A DNA stretch of 64,000 nucleotides. It comes from Fennellomyces sp. T-0311. Lineage: Eukaryota; Mucoromycota; Mucoromycetes; Mucorales; Lichtheimiaceae. Made by a program: the position numbers and the translations under genes. The stretch lies in NCBI GenBank assembly GCA_025266875.1, contig JALLLT010000002.1:1240001-1304000 (forward strand). The letters run 5' to 3'. The notes beneath the pieces are model-generated. The model ran no database searches and was not told the DNA's origin. It saw only the letters and a program-made list of their open reading frames with translations. Shown piece by piece: positions 10,780 through 22,354 of this stretch; the stretch's first letter is position 1; every line of letters starts with the position of its first letter.

Positions 10780-13400
10780 AACAAAAAACAAAAAAGCATA
10801 CCCATCTCCCGTTCATGTTTTTGTACATACTGCTTACATATCTCATTCCTACCCACATGCCATCTAGCAAGTAGTATTCCTCGCTGTTTTACTTTACATA
10901 TATCTTTTACTAACGTATCCCCCTTTTTCGTCGTGCATAGTTCTTAGTTTTAGAATAAAAACGATCATGTGTTGCTCATAAAAAAATCTGTCACTTCTTG
11001 TTATTGTTTGTATATAATGAAATAACATGGCTGCTAATTTGTTTTGGTGGGACACATATGCTGTACCCCTAAACAGCGGCTATACCTTTATTTCTTAAAC
11101 ACTTTAGGTCCTGCATATCATGCATGAGTTTCTTGATCCACTCATCGCTAAATTAGATGCGTATATTTTTTTGACTGTCAATACCGCTAACCCATAATGG
11201 CGAACTTGACGATGAACTCGCAAACGGATATATCACCAGAAAAGTACTTTGGTTGTATCAATAAGTGCGGCGTAAACAAAAAGAAATAACCTCTGATGCT
11301 CTCCAGGGTTTTCCTATACCCAGAATAACGGATCACGGGAGCAAAACTGTAGAAAAAAATTGATCGAGAGGGAGCATGACCTTTTGTTTACTGTTACAAA
11401 AATGTTGGTACGATCAGTGAGGTTTACTTTTTTCACCATTGGCGCAGGGGGCGCTTTTACATTTATTTTAAAATAGAAGCTTCTATCGTATAACTCTGGC
11501 TTCGTACAAAAGATCAGAATGATACTTTTGTATTACAGTATTGTGAAACGCTATTCAAACCAGGCTAGTAACACCAAGCGAAAGAAAAGTTTCTTTTTTG
11601 ACGGCTTGCTGCAAAGTTGGAAGGGCGTAGTTTACCTTCTAAGGCTTATCAGAAAAAATCGTGTTATCTTGCCTAGCGACATATCCATGAGACATTACGT
11701 TTTGTGGAACTAAAATTATAAAAGGAGCCGATCAGGAAAACTGCCTGGGGACTATGCTCTTTTATTTTACGTAACACTTCGCTTGAACCAAAAGTTATCG
11801 CTGCGTATTCACATAAGCGGAAAATGAATGCTACACTTTTATTACCCCTGTCTTTTTCTCGGCTATCATGATACAGTAGTTTATCTTCCAGTCGTATAAT
11901 GATGTGGATTTTCACAATGCATTCGAAAGGTCATGGGAAATCAAATTGAAAGCAAGATCGCATGTGATTTTGCTTGGCTTATCTCTACTACCAAAGATCC
12001 TTCTTAAAAAGCCAATGGTTTGAGTTGATGGGTCAACGTGGTATTACCAGTTTTCTATTTGGCCGTCAAGCTCGTCCAGTGCTTCTCATGCGAACTGGGA
12101 AGATGCTAACGTCCCCACAAAGAAGGGCCCACCAATACGCCGGACGAAAGGGATAATAATGCGAGTTAATGGAAGAAAATTCTACTACTAGAGCACATTA
12201 GGATAGTGCGTTACTATATAATATTCAGTGAGTTCTGAATATCCAACTAAATGTCGCCGCTTATTCTCATCGGCTGAAAAACCCAGTGCTATGGATTCCA
12301 AAGTTGCAGAAGGTGTGGCTAACTGATACATTTTAAAATACTTTACGCAACAACATTTAGGCATGAATGTTGTCTAACCTCAAACTTTAGTAACCGGTGT
12401 TGCTTTTATAGTAATGCCCGGGCCGTCAAACGTTTTTCCTACCTTTTTTTTTTTCACCACACAGGGAGCTTTTAAATTATGAGGCCGAAGATCACTAAAA
12501 ATAGTTGCGCCTTTTTTTTTGATAAAAAAAAACAAGCGCAATAGCTCAAGTGCTAAGGTATAATTGGAAGCATGGTTGCTTGGTCGGACATAGGGTCCGG
12601 AAAAAATCGGTCGATCACCATAGCGATAGTTAAACGTCAACCGACGGTATTATTGATTATCTTTAGAGACTAAGCTTACACTATGGCACCGAGTAATATA
12701 CTGCTGATCTATTTAAGTCGCGGATTTTTTCAAGTGCGTCCGCAATCTCATTGAGACATCAAAGGGTTCGGGAAAAAGATGCGCAATCAATTTCACAAAA
12801 GGAACAAGGGAGTCCCATTGAATCAAAGCTTATTAAAATCGTAAAAAGAAGTATATAGTTGACTCTATGGACATGATATTACGCGTGTACTCACTTTTTC
12901 CCAGGATCGGCTACCATGCTTATTATTACTAATGCATAAAAGGCGGGAATTTGCCATAGATGCATACTCTGCTCTTGCGATACCGACCCGGGTTACAACT
13001 AAGTAAAATACTACATTATAAGGCGTATATTAAAGCTAGATTGTACGGAACATGTGATTATAGCTTTAGTCTAAGATCAATGAAGCGCAAATACCGGAGA
13101 CTGTAGAAACTCTTCTTCGGTGGCTAGGTTACACAAAACGAGGCACTGGAGAAGGCTGCATGATTCTAGGGCAACTTTCAGAAGTGCATATTAATTGATA
13201 ACGTGACAAAACAACATTTATTGCGTATTTTAGAGTACGATCCACAATTTCGGATATAGTCGATTGTCTGTAATAGATTCAAATATTTACTACACGAAGT
13301 TCCCGTGGATTGCGTTTAGTTTCATAAACGAAAGCACATATACATTTCAAACAGTTGTCAGAGTGATATATTTAATGCAGATTGACTAACATGTGCTCAA
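10780..13400. other. Gene-poor AT-rich region
   Basis: About 2.6 kb with no supported gene. ORFs are short and unrelated to known families. The first 200 bases probably contain the 3' UTR of the transporter gene. Confidence 0.5.
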
Positions 13401-13409
13401 ATTCTTTAT

Positions 13410-14545
13410 AATAAACATGTCAATCACAAGGTCCAGCGAACAAGATGAAATACGTAATCACTCAAAACAAGAGCTATATCCATTCATGCAAAAAGTCACC
13501 TTCATTGCCTATCATAACTTAAGATTATTAGCCTAATTTAAGGCAAATGAGTGTGAAGAGATACGATGCTTGCATCTGTAAAAACTATAATACCTCGTAA
13601 AACATACCGTCTACAATGGTAGTACCGGGAATATAATTTACGACATCCGAGAACACACCAGATTCAGAATCATCTTTATGCACTATGTACTTAAAGCAAA
13701 CAAACAAACATCAGAATGATGATAACCCGTAAAAGTGGTTAAAATAGAAATATTATTTGGAAGGATATTGTTTCAAGGACGATATTTTGGCCAGATCATT
13801 AAATGCTGTATTTCTTCAGTGATGGAAATCGGACAGATACAATATTGTTTATATCTTGAAGATTAAGTTGCGCAGCATTCATCGAATCCCTCAAAACTCA
13901 AACAATGCATACTTATTTTATCAATCACATGAAGCTTTCTTTAGTTCCCTACATTGGCACCAGATTTAGTCAAGTTGAAGGTACTGATTATATTAATATC
14001 GATACCTACAAGGATATTCTTATACGCAAGGTAACAAAGATATCATAAGCAAGTTATCAAATGCATTGTTAATTACGAAATTAATACATACGGCTGTGAT
14101 ACATTTCATATACCCTTGACTACGACATACTTTTATATTTTTGGGTTCGGGAGGCCAACTGGATACGTATGTAGTGCTTCGAGTGAACATATAAATATGG
14201 CTATGAGTAGAATTTGTTCTCTTTGGATTATATGCTTTTGCAAGCCTTAACTACCGGTAGCTTTGCTCACTCCTTCAACAATTGTAAAAAATCGTCAAGG
14301 CTGGATCGTAGTGCAAAATTTTTGTTTACGTCACGAGCATTCAAAGAAAATGCTTGGGGACGATGTGAACATCGTGACGAACAATGACTGACAGCTTTAA
14401 TAATGTTTGAATCATTAATTGTTTGCTTCGGTACAGCGTCAGAAAATTTCTTTCCCATGCTACAGCTCCCAATATTGTTTCCGCCATTGAAACAAACGAA
14501 GTATATTACGCTTGAAATGTTGTATTTCTCAGGCATCTACCGTCT
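13410..14545 (-). pseudogene. Decayed tandem copy of the 2,4-dienoyl-CoA reductase gene
   Basis: Base-level resemblance to the functional gene at 14812-16007 runs collinearly through this stretch. 13605-13660 matches 14885-14940 (the TTVVVDGG end of the enzyme), about 13765-13840 matches 15040-15110, 13955-13990 matches 15405-15440 (shared TTTAGTCAAGTTGAAGGTAC-like block), 14365-14385 matches 15820-15840 (shared GTGACGAACAATG), and 14455-14530 matches 15900-15970 (N-terminal exon). The 3' flank is also shared (CATGTCAATC at about 13418 and 14705). The offset rises from about 1,280 to about 1,450 bases, so roughly 170 bases around exon 5 are lost. No continuous frame survives and conserved codons are missing, so it is a pseudogene made by segmental tandem duplication. 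Confidence 0.75.
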
Positions 14546-14811
14546 ATAGATTAACTTTTTCTGATGTCATGGTGGCACAGTGACTTTGGACATTCTATTC
14601 TGTCAGAGGATCAGAGCATTGTTTAAGACGAAGCCGTTGTTATGTAATTAAGCAATCACACTAAACAAAGCATACAATAAAACTCTTGATGAATAGCAAG
14701 CACGCATGTCAATCGTAAAATCAATAACAATCAAAACTACAACAGCATGATAGCTCAGCTTATTCATCATGCAAAGGTAGCTTTTATTGCATATCATAGA
14801 TAAGATTTAAC

Positions 14812-16007
14812 TCAGATCTTGGACTTGGGCTTATCAAAAAGAAGATGCGGATATCCAGTGCTTGCAGCAGTGAGCCAGTGACCACCATCTACAACAACAG
14901 TAGTACCAGTAATGTAGTTTGCGGCATCCGAAAACAAGAACACGCCGGACTGAGAAACATCTCCAAGTTCACCAGCGCGCTAAAAGGAAGCAGAAAGTCA
15001 GAACAGTTGTCCATAAAAGAAATAAAATGAAGCTTACCTGGAGGGGGATTGTTTCAAATGTGGCATTCTTAGCCATTAAACGCTTCATGCCTTCCGTGGC
15101 TGCGACGGGGCCAGGAGCGATTCCATTCACGCCTAATGCACAATTTCAGTAATGTTATACGTTATGGTAACCATAAAGGAAACTTACGAACACCGAATGG
15201 ACCTAACTCAACTGCCCAGTGCTTTGTCAAGGCCTACGTATGAAAATCTGTTTAGTATTCCAATTTGCACATCCATCCAACCTCCCAATAACTTACATCA
15301 ATGCCAGCCTTGGCGGCACCGGCATGGGCTTGCAATGGAATACCTCTGTAATGAAGTGTCATGGAAACATTGATGATAGCACCCCTTGAGGCCTTGAGAT
15401 GTTCAACAGCAGCTTTGGTCAAGTTGAAGGTACCGAGCAGATCAATCTCGACGACGGTACGAATGGCGTTGTACGAAATCTTGTGGAAAGGCGCTAAAAA
15501 GTTACCAGCCGCACCATTGATCAAAAAATCAATACGGCCGTACTTTTCAATGGTCTGTGCTACAGCTCTCTCAACGTCTTCGGGCTTTCGAACATCTGCC
15601 TGAATTGGGCTTTTAAAGAATATTGTTCGCAAAAATTTGAATATGATTTGATTTCAACTATAAGGACTTACAAGATCTCGCCACCAGTGGCCTTACTCAT
15701 TTCCTCAGCAGCCTTAGCAAGTTTATCAAATCTAGAATTATCTGTTTAAGTACAATGTTTGTGTCATGCGCTTATAAATAAAAACAAACTTACTTGCGGC
15801 TGATGATAACAGCTTTTGCACCGTGACGAACAATGGCTGATAATATTTGGGTCAGTGATTGTTTGCTCATGAGCGATATGTATCGAAAAAGTTACCTTCA
15901 GTCATGTCACGGCAAATACCGCTACCACCGCCGGAACAAAGCAAAATTTTGCCCTTGAAGATATCGTCCTTGAAGATCTGTCGAGTGTCAACTGCGGACG
16001 CGGCCAT
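14812..16007 (-). CDS. Peroxisomal-type 2,4-dienoyl-CoA reductase (SDR family)
   Basis: Encodes 278 residues of the SPS19/DECR2 group, which reduce 2,4-dienoyl-CoA with NADPH so that unsaturated fatty acids can continue through beta-oxidation. Minus-strand exons are 16007-15896, 15836-15794, 15731-15672, 15609-15297, 15233-15188, 15132-15038 and 14979-14812; all phases agree. The nucleotide-binding glycine motif reads SGGGSGIC near residue 25. The DECR signature GAAGNFL, the segment HAGAAKAGIDALTKHWA (position of the catalytic Lys) and the C-terminal VDGGHWL are present. The protein ends in -SKI, a plausible variant of the PTS1 signal, which points to the peroxisome. A TATA-like box lies about 60 bases upstream. 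A dead copy follows directly downstream, and the isomerases of the same pathway lie 3 kb away. Confidence 0.92.
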
Positions 16008-16060
16008 GATGATATACAAAATGGTTTTGAAGGAAAAAAAAAGTCAAAACTACTTAGAGC

Positions 16061-16068
16061 TTTATATA
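16061..16068 (-). promoter_or_regulatory. TATA-like box of the dienoyl-CoA reductase gene
   Basis: TATATAAA on the minus strand, about 60 bases before the start codon. A near-identical element sits at a similar distance before the first isomerase gene. Confidence 0.5.
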
Positions 16069-17450
16069 GTTTCTCGGCTATTTCTGTATACTGAATGATT
16101 AACACAATTTAAATGGCTAAACATCCGGAAAAGCTAGTGCTATATCTGTGCTTAATAGCACTTCATCACCGAATTCTATGAAAAATAAGGAGGTAAGGGT
16201 ATGAAATGCGTCCTTATACATAGGAATAAGCACATACCAAGAAAAGTATGTCGGGAAAAACTTTCGCATTTTATCCAACTAAGCAAACACAGGGTGTAAA
16301 CGCCACCTATGTGTAACACATGATTGCGTGAGAAGTTTTAATTATTTGTTCACGTAAAAAGCGGGTATACGTATGCGGTAAGATCACGTATACATCTTAC
16401 CAGTTTCGCTTTGACAATCAAATGTCCGCAGTTCTTGAAAAATCAACGCATAAAATTGGGGGAGATGGACCAGGAGCCACTTTCAGGACCCGTGTTGGAT
16501 CGGTTTGCGGCCTTTAGTAAGCGGTATGGTTAAAAGTAAAGAAAAGTAAAGGTGAACAGTAATACTAAGATGCACACTAAGCAAAAGTTGTCTTCTACCA
16601 ATATTAAGGCGACTTTTGTACTCTGTTAACCTTTCTTTTGCCTGGTCGCTTGACTCTAAAATATTTGCTTCTCTTTTACATATGTACGTATAAGATTTGG
16701 AATATCTTTCATCTTCACTACTGACGAGTAAGGTAGCACAATTCTCTGGAAGAATACTGATAAAGTTACTCATTTCATCTGCAAAGATTAAATGTGCATC
16801 ATATAGTCCTGCAAATCTTTAGATGAGCTATAAAGACCATGTGAGTGTAAGGCTAATGTATACACAAAAGAATATCATAACGCAGAATTATTTACGGCCT
16901 GATACGTATAAAACGTTTCTGTAACAGTCGCATACAGATTGATCCCTTTGGAATTTGCATTTGTAAAGCGAGACACGTAGTAGCACTAGATGATGGGCTT
17001 CTGTGACGACATGGTCGATGCTTACGTTGATGACAATATGCGTTATACATTAGTTCCTTCAAGTTTCTAATTAATAAGAAATCTCCACGGTGCGTCTTTT
17101 GTCCTCCGTTGGTAGGTTAGCTAGTGAAGCTTCATTCTAATAATGTATGGTATACATCATATCATCCGCTGCGACTTCTGGGCTGCTTGGTCCTATTGAA
17201 AGCAAAACAGTTTAGACCATTCTATGGAATCAAGTGGTGATTTTGTATAATACATCAATTAGAACAATGAACATCTAGTAAACTATAATTTTATTCTTGT
17301 AATGGTTTCAATGATTTAAACTGACGTTGTGAATTATTGTGTTACGCCACTTGACAAGTGTCAAATTTAATCGGAGAAAGGATAGTCCCCGGCCAACGCG
17401 TCGATAGTACTCTTCGTTGGAACTAAACCGAAAACTCATTCATAATCGTA
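16069..17450. other. Intergenic region between reductase and peroxiredoxin
   Basis: About 1.4 kb of AT-rich sequence that contains both divergent promoters. The ORF at 16483-16773 (minus) has no family resemblance and I do not treat it as a gene. Confidence 0.5.
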
Positions 17451-18542
17451 ATGTTCGCTTTACGCCGTGCCGTCACTGCTGCTGTTACTCCTCGCGTTGC
17501 CTTGGCAACCCGTGCTCCTATGGGTGCTTTGACACGTCCAACTACTTTGGCCACTCGCAACGCTTTCTACTCGTCTGCCGCGACACCTGAGCCCAGAAAG
17601 TCGGCCGTTGTTCAACGTAAGGGCCAAACTGAGTAACGTAATAAACGCGACCATTGGTGTTCATTGCGATTACAGATCCTGCTCCTCAATGGACTGCCCA
17701 AGCTCTTGTTGACGGTCAATTCAAGAACTTGTCGCTTTCTGATTACAAAGGCAAATTCCTGGTCATGGTAAAAGATAAGATTCTGTCGCTGGAAACGCCA
17801 TTGTTGCTAAAGTCGATATAGGTCTTTTACCCTGCCGACTTCACCTTTGTGTGCCCTACTGAACTGCTTGCATTTAGCGACCGCATCGAAGACTTTAAGA
17901 ATCTCGGTGCTGAAGTTGTCGGTATCAGCGTTGAGTAAGTACATGCTCCGTTGGATTGCCCTGTTATACTCATTTAATCTCTTGGATCTATTAGCAACGT
18001 CCACTCTCACTTGGGTAAGATCACTTGATGAATTGCTTATGAATAAGAGGGCGCTAAATGATCGCGGGATAGCTTGGACCAATGTTCCTCGCAAGCAGGG
18101 TGGTCTTGGGGATATCAAGATCCCCTTAGTGTCTGACTTGAAGAAGGAGTTGGCTATTGATTACAATGGTAAAGCGAGTCAGTGAAATGGGTGAATTTTC
18201 TTTAGTTAAAGGAAAAACGTATAGTCTTGATTCCTGAGGAGGGTTTGGCTTTGCGCGGTTTGTTTGTTATTGACCCCAAGCAGACGCTTCGTGTCGCCCA
18301 TATCCACGATTTGCCTATTGGTCGCTCCGTTGATGAGACGTTGCGTGTGATTGAAGCTATCAAGTTCACTGATGAGCACGGCGAAGTAAGAACCAACTGA
18401 ATGATAGATACGCTTTTAACTAGTGTGACTAACACTGCTGTTAACTTTTAATAAGGTATGCCCCGCAAACTGGACAAAGGGATCCGCTACTATTAAGCCC
18501 AACCCCCAGGACTCCAAGGAATACTTTGAAAAAGCAAACTAA
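17451..18542 (+). CDS. Mitochondrial typical 2-Cys peroxiredoxin
   Basis: Encodes 244 residues of a thiol peroxidase that reduces H2O2 and organic peroxides, normally recycled by thioredoxin. Exons are 17451-17616, 17676-17767, 17822-17934, 17995-18014 (only 20 bases), 18073-18168, 18225-18385 and 18456-18542, all in phase. The first 45 residues are rich in Arg, Ala and Thr and free of acidic residues, as in a mitochondrial presequence. The peroxidatic cysteine is Cys97 in DFTFVCPTE and the resolving cysteine is Cys218 in GEVCPANW, which defines the typical 2-Cys class. The GGLG motif ([11 protein letters not shown]) of peroxide-sensitive eukaryotic enzymes is present; the second sensitivity motif, YF, may be represented by the EYFEKAN tail. 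The gene lies inside the fatty-acid oxidation cluster, though a functional link is only a guess. Confidence 0.95.
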
Positions 18543-19042
18543 AGTCGTAGTTAGCAATTTTGCTGAATAAAAACAATATGAAAGTACGATTACACCAACG
18601 AAACCATCTTGAGCAAATACGGCATTATCGGCTAAATATGCGAGAAGTTCCACTGACCGGGGGTGTGGGGTAACACGGGAAAATCCAAGGAAGCTCTAAC
18701 AAACGCCATTTCCAGATGCGGGGTAATGAAGTTCCGCTTATACATTCATATGGCAAAATTTCACAGCCATAATTATCAGATTTCGATAAAATAAACGTAA
18801 AAAGTGTGCCCAACAATGCGCATCATAGTAACAGTTATGTTGCTTGCTGGTATATACTATGCTTATTGATAAGTAAACAGTAGGGAAAATGACAACTTCA
18901 TAGGGCTTGAAGCTGGATGTGTCAAAACAGCTGAACGAGCGGGGCAACTGAGTTTTGCATGACAAAGCCATTTTCGCAAATCTTATATAAAGACACCAGG
19001 GCTTTTCCGCAAAATTACCAACACTTCTACATTTCAACAACA
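18543..19042. other. Intergenic region upstream of isomerase copy 1
   Basis: 500 bases with the peroxiredoxin 3' flank and the promoter of the first isomerase gene. No gene is visible. Confidence 0.5.
18984..18990 (+). promoter_or_regulatory. TATA box of isomerase copy 1
   Basis: TATATAA about 59 bases before the ATG at 19043, similar in sequence and spacing to the element before the dienoyl-CoA reductase. Confidence 0.5.
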
Positions 19043-20441
19043 ATGGCAGACGCTTCCCCCAAGTACCAATACGAAACCGTCAAAGTTCAGGTGTTCCCTG
19101 ATGGCGTTGCTCATGTCGAACTGAATCGCCCCAAACGCCTGAACTCCTTCAACTATGGGTACCTCATATATTTTATGTCAACGTGACAGCAGTCCTTATA
19201 CTCTATTTTCAGTTTGATCCGTGATATTCTTCAGGCTTTCACCGACCTTAGCAGCGATGGCAACGTTAGAGCAATTGTTTTGAGTGCCGCAGGCCGTCTC
19301 TTCACCGCCGGTTTGGACTGTAAGTAATTCATTTCGAAATAGTACATAGCAGAAAAAGTGCTAAACTTATACTAAACTATAGTGCAGGAGGGCTCATCAA
19401 AGGAAAAGATTCCCGAGGATTTGGATGTTGCCAGAAAGGCATTTGCCAGACAAGCCCATCTCCGAGTAAGAGCCTTCTAATCGAGTTGCTGTATCGTCGT
19501 TCGCACTACTTATGCAAATGCAGTGGTTCCAAAGCTCAGTCTCATCGTTGGAAAACTGCCCTAAGCCTGTCATCATTGCCATGCACAATGGTGTTTTCGG
19601 TGCTGGCGTCGACTTGAGTACTGCTGGTACGTTTTCTTACTGTTTTTTTTTTTTTGCATCAATATCACAGCCATCACTGACACGACCTTGCTACGCGCTT
19701 TCATCAACCTTTCTAATTAGCCGACATCCGGTACGGCACAAAGGATTCGTACTACTGCGTAAAGGTAATTAAATTATCACATTTGGAAACACGCGATTTC
19801 TGACCGTTCATATAACAGGAAGTGGATGTCGGTCTTGCTGCTGATATTGGTACCTTGCAGCGCTTGCCCAAGGTCATTGGCAACGGTAGTCTCGTCCGTG
19901 AATTGTGCTATACCAGCCGCAAGTAAGTTTGTTTAAGAGCAGTAATCGAGCAGTACATGTAAATTAATACATTGCTTTGTAGCATGTACTCGGATGAAGC
20001 ACTCCAATGTGGTTTCCTGAGCAAAGTGTTTGAAACCAAGGAAGAAATGTTGAGTAAGTTGCATGTATACTTTAACATTCCATACATATGTCTAATGCGG
20101 TGCATAATAGAGGGTGCATTCGAGACTGCTCGCTCGATTGCGTCCAAGTCGCCTGTCGCTGTTGTCGGCACAAAGTAAGGCTTAGATTAACTTTGGTGTG
20201 GTTATCATATTATTGACAAATATTACAGGCACTTGATCAACTACTCGCGTGATCATACCGTTGCTGAAGGCCTCCAGTATACCGCCGTTTGGAATGGTGT
20301 CATGCTTGGCACCGAGGTAAGATGAACACATTTCTGAGTTTACCAGCACGGTTGCTTAACACTAGAGTTACTTCGTAGGATATCCCCAAGTCTGTCCAGG
20401 CCTTTTTGTCGAAGAAGCCTGCCGCCTATGCCAACCTCTAA
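19043..20441 (+). CDS. Delta3,5-delta2,4-dienoyl-CoA isomerase, tandem copy 1
   Basis: Encodes 280 residues of the crotonase superfamily, closest to ECH1/Dci1. The enzyme shifts 3,5-dienoyl-CoA to 2,4-dienoyl-CoA, the substrate of the reductase encoded nearby. Ten exons: 19043-19158, 19213-19319, 19383-19465, 19524-19626, 19721-19764, 19819-19922, 19983-20053, 20111-20174, 20229-20316 and 20379-20441. The three acidic residues characteristic of ECH1 are present with exact family spacing: Asp132 (FGAGVDL), Glu152 and Asp160 (KEVDVGLAADIGT). The run GLAADIGTLQRLPKVIGN is nearly identical to animal ECH1. The C-terminus is -YANL; an -ANL ending also serves as the weak PTS1 of catalase, so peroxisomal import is possible. 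Copies 1 and 2 share the block VELNRPK and an 83-base exon 3. Confidence 0.93.
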
Positions 20442-21054
20442 ATTTACCAATAAATTGGCACTGTACGCTGTTTATCAACAACAATCCAAAGTTTGATTAA
20501 AATCTTGTTGGTACCATCACCTATAAGTAGCATTTGAATACTGTAGTGGTATTCTCTTTGAATAACTATCCAAGCTTATTTACAAAGATGTCCATACGAT
20601 TCTCTTGACGAAGAAACATAACTAAACGTTATAGATGTTTAACCATTTTACTACTCTAATTAGTGTTGAGCAATCATTACAGCCGGTCTATTTTAATAGA
20701 GGAAAATCGGTAGCAACCCATTTTTCCCAGAAAGTTTGCTGTGATACGAAGTCGTCAAATCAATAAACTCAGCAATTGTGCTTATATATGTATATGTTTA
20801 TCCCTAGCAATCGAAAAACGTCGTTGACTAATAATGCAGATGGAGTTTCGAGAAGATGATACATATTTATGCTGACACGAAGTCACAGGCTAGACTGGTG
20901 TTACCATTGAGGGCAACTGAATGTCTTTTTGTGGGTAAAAATGACCGATACCGGACTGAATTGCAGCTTCACGATCTGGCGGCTTGTCTGAGTATTTTAG
21001 ATCGTGAGGAGCTATCAACATTGGTTCTCTCCACGAAGTTATTTCTTTTTTGCA
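20442..21054. other. Intergenic spacer between isomerase copies 1 and 2
   Basis: 613 bases, AT-rich, with no gene. Presumably holds the 3' UTR of copy 1 and the promoter of copy 2. TA-rich stretches near 20783-20800 could serve as promoter elements but are not convincing. Confidence 0.5.
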
Positions 21055-22354
21055 ATGACAGTATCTGCCAACTATCAATACGAAGCAGTCAAGGTTCAGA
21101 TACATCCTGGAGGCGTCGCTCATGTTGAGTTGAACCGCCCAAAGAGTTTAAATGCTTTCAATTACAGGTATAGAATCAGAGCATGAAAATTCTTACCAAT
21201 CGCTGACAACTTATGTTTCAGTCTTATCCGCGATATTCTTCAGTGTTTTACAGATATCAGTAACGATGGAGCCATACGTGCTGTAGTTCTCTCCGCAGCG
21301 GGAAGAATGTTTACGGCTGGTTTGGACCGTAAGTACTAAAGAGATTCTGGGTTATCCAAGGCTAACTTCGAATAAAGTGATTGAGGGTCCATTCAAGACC
21401 AAGGTCCCTGATGATGTTGATGTCGCCCGACAGGCGTATACCAGGCGAAGTCTACTACAGGTACCATAGAGCACATTTGTCCAAAAGTTTGAATTTAAGT
21501 GTACTTATAAGAATAGTAGTGGTTCCAAAGTTCAATCTCGTCCCTGGAAGAATGCTCTAAGCCAGTAATTATTGCTATGCACAACGCCGTTATTGGAGCT
21601 GGTGTCGACTTGGCTGCAAGTGCGGATATCCGATACGGAACAAAGGATTCCTACTACTGTGTCAAGGTAATCGTTTGGCTTTGCAATAGCGAAGAGGACA
21701 TATTGATTATATATATTACACAATAGGAAGTAGATGTCGGTCTTGCTGCTGATGTCGGTACACTGCAGCGCTTACCAAAGGTCATCGGTAACACTAGCCT
21801 GGTTCGTGAATTGTGCTTAACGAGTCGCAAGTAAGTCTTAATCGTAATACATACCTGATTTTAACTATGATATCTATTCGGAAAATATTGCCTGGTAGTA
21901 TGCATGCCGATGAAGCACTCCAATCTGGATTCATCACCAAAGTATTCGATACAAAAGAACAAATGATTGGTTTGTTTTGTAAAGTGATTCACCTCCTCAA
22001 TTATTACTAACGACTTCAAACAGAAAGCGCACTGAAGCTCGCGCATACAATTGCCAGCAAGTCACCTGTCGCTGTTGTAGGCACAAAGTACGTAAGCTGA
22101 AATGTAAATTACGGTTCTGTACTTAATCAACGACAAAAGACACCTGTTGAATTACTCTCGTGATCATGGCGTCAAGGCAGGTTTACAGTATACTGCAATT
22201 TGGAATGGCGCCATGCTTGATACTGAGGTAATGCAAAAATATTCAAAATATTGCTCTCACGGATACTGACGTTGTCATCTCAATGTACCAGGATATTCCC
22301 AAATCGGTCCAGGCCTTCTTAGCGAAGAAGCCTGCTACTTACTCCAACCTTTAA
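21055..22354 (+). CDS. Delta3,5-delta2,4-dienoyl-CoA isomerase, tandem copy 2
   Basis: Encodes 279 residues, the closest relative of copy 1. Nine exons: 21055-21167, 21222-21328, 21378-21460, 21520-21666, 21727-21830, 21899-21969, 22024-22087, 22140-22227 and 22292-22354. The intron between the GVDL and DIRYG blocks found in the other three copies is absent here, with the coding frame joined exactly, so exon 4 is a fusion. The catalytic acids are kept (GAGVDL, KEVDVGLAADVGT). The donor after the MIG codons is GTTTGT. I start at 21055 by alignment with the other copies, although an in-frame ATG exists at 21004. The C-terminus is -YSNL, a poorer PTS1 match than copy 4, so its location is less clear. 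Confidence 0.92.

Noticed and set aside
10084..10791. Minus-strand ORF of 235 codons
   Set aside because: Lies wholly antisense to the well-supported last exon of the AEC transporter; composition reflects the opposite strand.
16483..16773. Minus-strand ORF of 96 codons between reductase and peroxiredoxin
   Set aside because: No family match and no coding-like pattern; probably chance.
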